DNA of 38,671 bases from SIG565 sp045650565 (GTDB taxonomy: Bacteria; Bacillota; Clostridia; Oscillospirales; Acutalibacteraceae): NCBI GenBank assembly GCA_045650565.1, contig JAZRRG010000052.1, positions 1-38,671 of the forward strand. The letters are read 5' to 3'. The notes under the pieces are model-generated. The model made no database searches and was not told where the DNA came from. It saw only the letters and a program-made list of their open reading frames with translations. Positions 32,681-38,671 of this stretch are shown piece by piece (positions within the stretch are counted from its first letter, which is position 1; the number at the start of each line of letters is the position of its first letter). Made by a program: the position numbers and the translations under genes.

Positions 32681-33286
32681 TTATCTATCCCCGTACAAAT
32701 CGTTTTCCCTTATATATTCAAGCACATCCTTAGGTAAATATTTTAAAAGATAATCATCGTTTTCGATATTCGCTCTAATTTCGGTTGAGGATATGCCCGT
32801 AACATAATTTTTAAGCACATTGATAACCGCACCCTCGTTGATAAGCTCCTTTACCGCCTCATCAAATCGGTCATCATCAATGCCCACACGCCGAACAGCA
32901 ATTATCTCGGTGGTTTTTAAAATCTCTTTATATTTATACCACCTATTAAACGAAATAATCATATCTCCGCCACACACAAGCGAAAACTTGACGCCTGGGT
33001 TTTTAAGTCGTAAATGGCGCAGGGTATCATAGGTGTAACTCCTACCACCCCGAAGCAGCTCAGCATCACTTACCTCGACATTTTTTAAATCGCCAAGGGC
33101 TACCTTGCACATCTCAAATCTATCGGCATCACAAGCCAGGTTATCGCTTATTTTATGCGGTGGGATAGACGTCGGCATAACTATAACCTTTTCGGTTGTA
33201 GGCAGTGCCAACACGTTTTGTATTATTTCTAAATGTGCAAAATGTATGGGGTTAAAGGTTCCCCCGAAAATAACTGTTTTTTTCAT
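32681..33286 (-). CDS. nadD: Nicotinate-nucleotide adenylyltransferase
   Basis: Forms deamido-NAD from nicotinate mononucleotide and ATP in NAD synthesis. 201 residues. GTFNPIHFAH (9-18) is the nucleotidyltransferase motif, SLVCGGDMI and FNRWYKYKEI follow, and ISSTEIR (165-171) is the second ATP motif. I chose ATG 33286, one base after the yhbY stop, over a TTG 12 bases further upstream; no ribosome site is visible for either, so it probably relies on coupling to yhbY. Confidence 0.95.
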   Translation of the reverse strand: MKKTVIFGGTFNPIHFAHLEIIQNVLALPTTEKVIVMPTSIPPHKISDNLACDADRFEMCKVALGDLKNVEVSDAELLRGGRSYTYDTLRHLRLKNPGVKFSLVCGGDMIISFNRWYKYKEILKTTEIIAVRRVGIDDDRFDEAVKELINEGAVINVLKNYVTGISSTEIRANIENDDYLLKYLPKDVLEYIRENDLYGDR

Positions 33287-33287
33287 A

Positions 33288-33581
33288 TTATTTAACAAGA
33301 TAAATTTGTTTATTATCTTTACTTTCCCTATAAAGTACTATTTTTGTGCCTATAACCTGCACTACATCGGCACTCGTTTTTTCTGCAATTTCATCGGCGC
33401 TTTCCCTGGCAGTCAACGGAGATGTTTCAAGTGTGCGGATTTTTATAAGCTCACGGGCAGTCAGTGCATCATCAATTTGCTTTATAGTTTGCTCACTAAT
33501 TCCGCCCTTGCCTATTTGTAATATTGTGTCCATTGTATTTGCCATACCACGAAGCTGTGCTCTTTGTTTGCTTGTTAGCAT
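33288..33581 (-). CDS. yhbY: YhbY-family RNA-binding protein (CRM domain)
   Basis: A 97-residue single CRM-domain protein that associates with ribosome precursors. LTSKQRAQLRGMAN, ILQIGKGG with the conserved GxxG-like loop, and VVQVIGTKIVLYR are all present. ATG 33581 is chosen because AAGGTG is 6 bases upstream; the GTG at 33590 lies inside that site. The site overlaps the end of rdgB. Confidence 0.94.
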   Translation of the reverse strand: MLTSKQRAQLRGMANTMDTILQIGKGGISEQTIKQIDDALTARELIKIRTLETSPLTARESADEIAEKTSADVVQVIGTKIVLYRESKDNKQIYLVK

Positions 33582-33591
33582 TTTTATCACC

Positions 33592-34179
33592 TTAAATATA
33601 TTTTTTAATTTCCTCTTTAAAAGCGGCTATTGCCCTTGCCCTATGGCTTACTGCATTTTTAACCTCGGGCGGAACAACACCAAAGCATCCATACTCGGTT
33701 ACAAACAAAGGGTCATACCCAAAACCGCCGTTACCGTTTAGCTTTACATCAATTATGCCCTCTATTACGCCCTCAACCGTAAACTCTCTGCCATCGGGAA
33801 AAACACAGGCAATCACCGATACAAATCGGGCTGTTCGCTCTTTTCTCGGTACGCCATCAAGCTCTAATAACAGCTTTTGGTTGTTGGCAAGGTCATCCCC
33901 GTGCTCACCCGCATAGCGAGCCGAGTAAATTCCGGGGGCGCCTGATAAATAATCAACACAAAGCCCCGAATCATCCGCAACCGAGGGCATACCCGTAAAT
34001 CTACAGCCCTCACGTGCCTTGATAAGTGCATTTTCCCTAAAGGTATCACCCGACTCCTCCGCCTCAGGCAGTGGCTCGGACAAATCCTTTTCGGAAAAAA
34101 GGGTTATGCCGCTATTTTCAAAAATCTTGCGGAATTCTTCTAATTTATGAGCATTTTTAGTTGCCACAAAAAAATTCAT
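33592..34179 (-). CDS. rdgB: XTP/dITP diphosphatase (RdgB/HAM1)
   Basis: Removes non-canonical purine nucleotides such as dITP and XTP. The 195 residues contain ATKNAHKLEEF at the N-terminus, SGDTFRENALIKA, the catalytic region VADDSGLCVD, GAPGIYSARYAG, GFGYDPLF and SHRARAI. The ATG directly follows the ftsY stop, with no gap. Confidence 0.97.
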   Translation of the reverse strand: MNFFVATKNAHKLEEFRKIFENSGITLFSEKDLSEPLPEAEESGDTFRENALIKAREGCRFTGMPSVADDSGLCVDYLSGAPGIYSARYAGEHGDDLANNQKLLLELDGVPRKERTARFVSVIACVFPDGREFTVEGVIEGIIDVKLNGNGGFGYDPLFVTEYGCFGVVPPEVKNAVSHRARAIAAFKEEIKKYI

Positions 34180-35094
34180 TTAGTTTTCCTCTTCAAATAA
34201 ACTATTTGCGAAAGCTACGCTATCAAAGGGTTGCAGGTCATCTATGCCCTCGCCCACACCTATATATTTAACGGGTATACCGAGCTCATTGTTTATTGAT
34301 ATTACAATACCGCCCTTAGCCGTACCATCAAGCTTTGTAAGTATAATACCCGTAATATCGGTAACCTTACTGAACTCCCGTGCCTGATTAACGGCATTTT
34401 GCCCTGTAGATGCATCAAGCACCAAAAGTGTCTCCTTGGCGGCTGTTGGCAGTTCACGGCAAATTACACGATTCATTTTTGCAAGTTCATCCATAAGGTT
34501 TTTCTTGTTATGAAGCCGCCCTGCCGTATCACAAATAATTACATCTGCCTGCTTTGATTTTGCCGAGGATATGGTATCAAACACAACCGATGCGGGGTCG
34601 GTACCGGCAAGACTGCTGACAATGGCTGTACCACTGCGGTTTGCCCACTCGGTTAGTTGTTCAATGGCGGCGGCACGGAATGTATCGGCAGCGCCCAAAA
34701 CTACACGTTTGCCCTTGCCTTTAAGCAGTGCGGCAAGCTTTCCTATCGTGGTGGTTTTGCCCACACCATTAACTCCGATTACCATTATTATTGAGGGTGA
34801 CGTAGCTAAATTAAGCGCTGTATCCCCCTTTAGCATATCGGCAATAATCTCTTTCATTGCGCCCTTGATAACCGATGGGTCGGTTATACCCTCCGCCTTG
34901 ATTTTTGCCCTTAATTTATCGCAAATATCAGTAGCGGTGGCAACACCTATGTCCGAGGTTATAAGAATCTCCTCAAGCTCCTCAAACAGCTCCTCATCAA
35001 TTTTAGTGAAGCTGTTAATGACTGAATTTATGTTATTTACAAGTGCGTTTCGGGTTTTTGTTAAACCGTTTTTGATTTTATCAAAAAAGCCCAT
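34180..35094 (-). CDS. ftsY: Signal recognition particle receptor FtsY
   Basis: SRP receptor GTPase that docks ribosome-nascent chains at the membrane. The 304 residues lack the long acidic A domain of E. coli FtsY, usual for Gram-positive forms; the N domain (1-100) begins with an amphipathic helix FFDKIKNGLTKTRNALV for membrane contact. G motifs: GVNGVGKTT (107-115), DTFRAAA (137-143), DTAGR (189-193), TKLD (253-256). Its ATG shares one base with the smc stop (TAATG). Confidence 0.97.
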   Translation of the reverse strand: MGFFDKIKNGLTKTRNALVNNINSVINSFTKIDEELFEELEEILITSDIGVATATDICDKLRAKIKAEGITDPSVIKGAMKEIIADMLKGDTALNLATSPSIIMVIGVNGVGKTTTIGKLAALLKGKGKRVVLGAADTFRAAAIEQLTEWANRSGTAIVSSLAGTDPASVVFDTISSAKSKQADVIICDTAGRLHNKKNLMDELAKMNRVICRELPTAAKETLLVLDASTGQNAVNQAREFSKVTDITGIILTKLDGTAKGGIVISINNELGIPVKYIGVGEGIDDLQPFDSVAFANSLFEEEN

Positions 35095-38000
35095 TACAGC
35101 TCTCCTTTTAAGAGTTTTTTCTCAAGCTCTGCAACATTGAGTTCCAAAAGCTTTGTAACACCCTTCTCCTGCATTGTAACACCGTAAAGCATATCAGCCG
35201 CTTCCATAGTACCTCGGCGGTGCGTTACGCATATAAACTGTGTTGCAAGGTCAGATTTTTTCATATATTGCGCAAATCTCTCAACATTTATGTCATCAAG
35301 TGCCGTATCAACCTCATCAAGTACGCAGAACGGCGGTGCATTAACGTTCATAATTGCAAAGTAAATTGAGAGGGCTACGAGCGCCTTCTCTCCGCCTGAA
35401 AGTCCATCAAGACTCGGTACATTTTTACCCGGCAATTTTGCGTTTATATCAATGCCGCTTTCCAAAATGTTATCGGGGTCGGTTAACACCAACTGTGCGC
35501 TACCGCCACCGAAAAGCTCGGTGAAGGTTTTTGAGAAGCACTCGTTTATGCGGTTAAAGCCGACAACAAACATCTCCTGCATTTGCTGTGTTAGCTGGTT
35601 GATGAGCTTATTAAGCTCGGTGCGTGAGCGCTCAACATCGTCAATTTGCTCTCGCATAAAGTTGTAACGCTCGCTTACTTCCTTATACTCCTCAATAGCC
35701 GAAACATTTACATTGCCAAGATTTTTAATCTTATTCTTAGTTTCGGTAAGCTGACGTTTGGCTTCAGCAGGGTTCTCTATTGTTATGCCCATATTTTCGG
35801 CTTCGCTGCGGGTTAACCCATATTCATCAAACAACTGATGAATAACATTATCGTACTCCTCAAGCATAGTAGCTCTACGCTCGGTAAGACGTGCGAGTTC
35901 CCCGCCGATTTTCTCACGCTCAAGTGTTTTATCTCGCTCGGAGGTGCGCATCTCATTAGTTTGTTTTTCGAGTTCGTTACGGTTATAAGTAAACTCGGTT
36001 ATTTCGTTTTCGTAAGCCGTAATATTTTTCTTTATCTCCTCAATAGTTGCCTCAATTTCGGTAATATCGTTTTTCTTACCTTCATTCAAAGCGGCTATCT
36101 CGGCAATTTCGGCTAAAATTTCATTTATGCGAGACTCACGGTTATTAAGTGCCATTTCTACCGACTGGGCAGTTACAAGAAGGTTTTCCTTATCCTTGGT
36201 AAACTCAATTACCGAAAGCTTAAGCGCTGTTATGCTTTCGGTGATTTCTTCCCTCTTAACCGATATACTGTCTCTGCCGCCTACAGATGAATCAATCTCA
36301 TCCTGCAACTTTGCTTTTTGCAGCTCTAACTCGGTGATTTCCCGGTCTGCCTCATCGGACGCCAAAAGCAATGCGGACTTTTTCTCCTCGCCCGAAGTTT
36401 TTTCTGCATTAAACTGTTCGAGCAGCTGTTCGGCTGCGGCACGCATATCTCCTATGCGCTTAAGCTCGGCGAGCGCCCTGATTTTATCCTCGGTTGCGGT
36501 TTTAAGTACATCTCGAGCCGCTATAATGTCGGCCTCAACCTGTGCTAATTCTTCCGTTGAACGATTATATTCGCCCTCAACTCTTGCCGCCTTGTCGGTT
36601 AGCGTTTCAATGTCGGCATTTATGCGCTTAATATCTTCCTTACGGCTAAGCAGACCTGCATTTTTAATGAGTGAACCACCCGTCAGTGAGCCACCCGCAT
36701 TTATAACCTGTCCGTCAAGTGACACCACTTTAAAATGGTACTTGAATTTCTTGGCAAGGGCTTGTGCTGAATCAATATCCTCGCATACTACAACTGCTCC
36801 CAATAAATAGCGAATAATCTCACGGTATTTCTTGTCGCAGTCAACCAAATCAGCAGCTACACCTACAAAGCCAAACACATCCTCATAGCCCTTTTCGGTA
36901 AATTCACGTGCTTGTATTGAAGAAACGGGTAAAAAGGTAGCACGACCGGCATTGGTTTCCTTTAGTTTACCTATGGCACGCTTTGCATCGGCCTCGGTTT
37001 CTACAACGATATTTTGAAGTGCGTTTCCAAGAGCCGTTTCAACCGCTACGGCATACTCTTTTTTAACATTTATAATACCTGCAACGGGTCCGTAAATACC
37101 TCGTAAAATACCGTTTTTTGCCTCACTCATTACCGATTTTACCGAATGATTGAAGCCCTCCATATTCTTCTCAAGGTCCTCAAGTATTTGTATGCGGCGT
37201 TTTTTTGCCTCAATATCCAAACGGATACTGTCTAAATCGGTTTTTAATGTATCAACCTTCTCTTTGCGTGTAGCAAATCGCAGCTCATAACCCTTTAAAG
37301 AGTTTTCGCATTCGCTAATATTTTCTTCAAGTGAATCAACCCACTTTTCAGTATCTCCAAATTCACTGTCAAGCGCTTTCTTTTCCTCGCTTTTTTCGGC
37401 TATCAGCTTATCGAGTCCCTCGGCTCTTAAATCAATCTCATCAATGGCCGAAAGAGAGGACAGCTTCGTAACTCGCTTATCGGCACATAAAACCGAGATT
37501 TCGTTGAGCTTTTGCGATAATTCCTCGATTTTTTTAGAAAAGCTTTCGCTATCGGTAAGTAAGCTATTAAGTGTATGCTCAGCGTCCATCAACTGCTCGT
37601 TTAGCTTATCGATTTCCTCTTGCTTTGCATTTGCAGCATCAAGATTTACCTTAATTTGATTCTTTGCCTCGTTTTCGGAATTCTTGAGACTGTCAATTTC
37701 GCCATTCAAGCGCTCTATAGATGCATTATTATGTAAAATATCGTTCTCAATTACCGAGATGCTGCCTGCAAGTGTTGCCGACTGCTCTGAGAGCTTTGAT
37801 ATTTCTTGGCGCTTTTCATCAATTTTTACCGATAATTCAGCCGATAATTCGGTGTTTGCCTCGGTTGTTTGATAAAACTCGGCAAGATTTTCCTCGATTT
37901 CCTTATACATAACCTCACAGGCGGTAATTTTGCTCTCATGGTTACGAAGTGCTTCCTTAAAATTATCTAGTGAATAGAGCCACAAACCTATTTCGAGTTC

Positions 38001-38638
38001 CTTTTTTGCATCAGCCAATTCCAAGAAGCGCTGTGCCTTACGGCTTTGCTCCTCAAGTGGACCTACACGGCTTTCAAGCTCCTGCATGATATCACGAAGG
38101 CGCAACAAATTTTCATCCGCAGCGGCTAATTTGCGCTCGGACTCAATTTTTCTATAACGGTATTTGGATATACCCGATGCCTCCTCGAAAATATCACGGC
38201 GCTCGTTCGACTTTGTGCTTATAATGGCATCAATTTTGCCCTGCCCTACCATTGAATATCCGTCACGTCCAAGACCTGTGTCCATAAACAGCTCATTTAT
38301 ATCTTTAAGGCGCACCGAAACGTTATTTATTAGGTATTCGCTTTCGTGTGAACGGTAAAATCTACGGGTAACGGATATAAAATCATCGTTAAAGTTAAGC
38401 GACCTATCGGTATTGTCAATATTGAGCGTTACCTCGCAGTATCCGTGCGGACGGCGTGTGGCGGTACCGCCGAAAATAACATCCTCCATGGACTGTCCTC
38501 GAAGACTTTTGGTGGACTGTTCACCAAGTACCCAACGCACAGCATCGGATATATTACTCTTACCGCTACCGTTAGGACCAACTATTCCCGTTATACCCTT
38601 TCCGAATTTAAGTGTTGTTTTGTCTGCAAAGGACTTAA
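35094..38638 (-). CDS. smc: Chromosome segregation protein SMC (first ~10 codons missing at window end)
   Basis: Core ATPase of the SMC-ScpAB condensin that organises and separates chromosomes. About 1,180 codons are visible. FKSFADKTTLKF and the Walker A GPNGSGKSN are readable upstream of the GTG at 38540, so that codon is internal. Two long coiled coils flank a hinge at around residue 510-650 (YGPVAGIINVKKEYAVAVE). The C-terminus has the LSGGEKALVALS signature and Walker B CVLDEVDTALDD. By alignment with the usual N-terminus only about 10 residues are lost; the bases encoding them are replaced by adapter sequence (38639-38671). Position in front of ftsY is the Firmicutes norm. Confidence 0.96.
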
Positions 38639-38671
38639 AAGTCGGATCGTAGCCATGTCGTTCTGTGAGCC
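38639..38671 (+). other. Sequencing adapter sequence at contig end (artefact)
   Basis: 33 bases beginning AAGTCGGATCGTAGCCATGT match the MGI/BGI DNBSEQ read adapter as I know it, without mismatch. They replace the start of smc: the reading frame stays open but encodes LTERHGYDPT instead of the normal SMC N-terminus. Bases 38639-38640 (AA) could belong to either side. Confidence 0.93.

Noticed and set aside
36127..36810. A 227-codon open frame on the plus strand
   Set aside because: It lies wholly antisense to smc coiled-coil codons, is Ser/Leu-rich without any motif, and has no ribosome site; a shadow frame.
1..38671. CRISPR arrays, prophage, integrase, toxin-antitoxin or rRNA genes
   Set aside because: I looked for regular short repeats, integrases, transposases and rRNA signatures and found none.

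Overview
The window looks like one whole contig from a low-GC, Gram-positive-type bacterium of the Clostridia. An Oscillospiraceae/Ruminococcaceae-like gut anaerobe is my best guess, but no rRNA or marker phylogeny is available to prove it. The evidence is the smc-ftsY-rdgB-yhbY-nadD-yqeK-rsfS-leuS gene order, strong AGGAG-type ribosome binding sites, consensus sigma-A promoters, a tandem glycine riboswitch and a CCA-encoded tRNA. Both ends cut through genes (glgB on the left, smc on the right). The last 33 bases are not genomic: they match an MGI/BGI (DNBSEQ) library adapter as I remember it, so this is probably an assembled short-read contig whose right end carries adapter.

Layout. 1-1511 (+): the 3' end of a eukaryotic-type glycogen branching enzyme, then an AraC-family regulator, closed by a shared terminator. 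1541-5081 (-): M23/G5 cell-wall peptidase, zinc-motif lipoprotein and uvrC in one operon with its own promoter. 5392-6246 (+): a single-gene unit for a TIM-barrel protein of unknown function, with promoter and terminator.

6295-27147 (-): a roughly 21-kb surface-polysaccharide locus behind a perfect TTGACA-N17-TATAAT promoter. In order of transcription it encodes pglE-, pglC- and pglD-like genes (start of the repeat unit on a diNAcBac-like sugar), three GT4 glycosyltransferases, a Wzy polymerase, another GT4, two tandem GT2 paralogues, a Wzx flippase, a VioA-like aminotransferase, a membrane acyltransferase broken by a one-base frameshift, rmlA, rmlB, capE, capF, wecB/capG, and a nucleotidyltransferase-fold protein of unknown function. 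Together they predict a Wzx/Wzy-dependent glycan containing a diNAcBac-like first sugar, L-FucNAc (CapE/F/G) and a 4-amino-4,6-dideoxyhexose (RmlAB plus VioA-like), probably O-acylated.

27317-29257 (-): a sodium:alanine/glycine symporter under a tandem glycine riboswitch, then a monocistronic tRNA-Lys(UUU). 29337-38638 (-): a compact housekeeping operon, smc, ftsY, rdgB, yhbY, nadD, yqeK, rsfS and leuS, with gaps of a few bases or overlapping stop/start codons.

Most of the window is ordinary. The items most worth a second look are the adapter tail, the frameshifted acyltransferase at a slippery heptamer, the riboswitch whose alternative pairing suggests glycine turns the gene off, a gene-conversion-like patch shared by the two GT2 genes, the incomplete diNAcBac pathway, and two conserved-looking proteins without known function (5392-6246 and 6295-7467). 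I found no convincing wholly new system.
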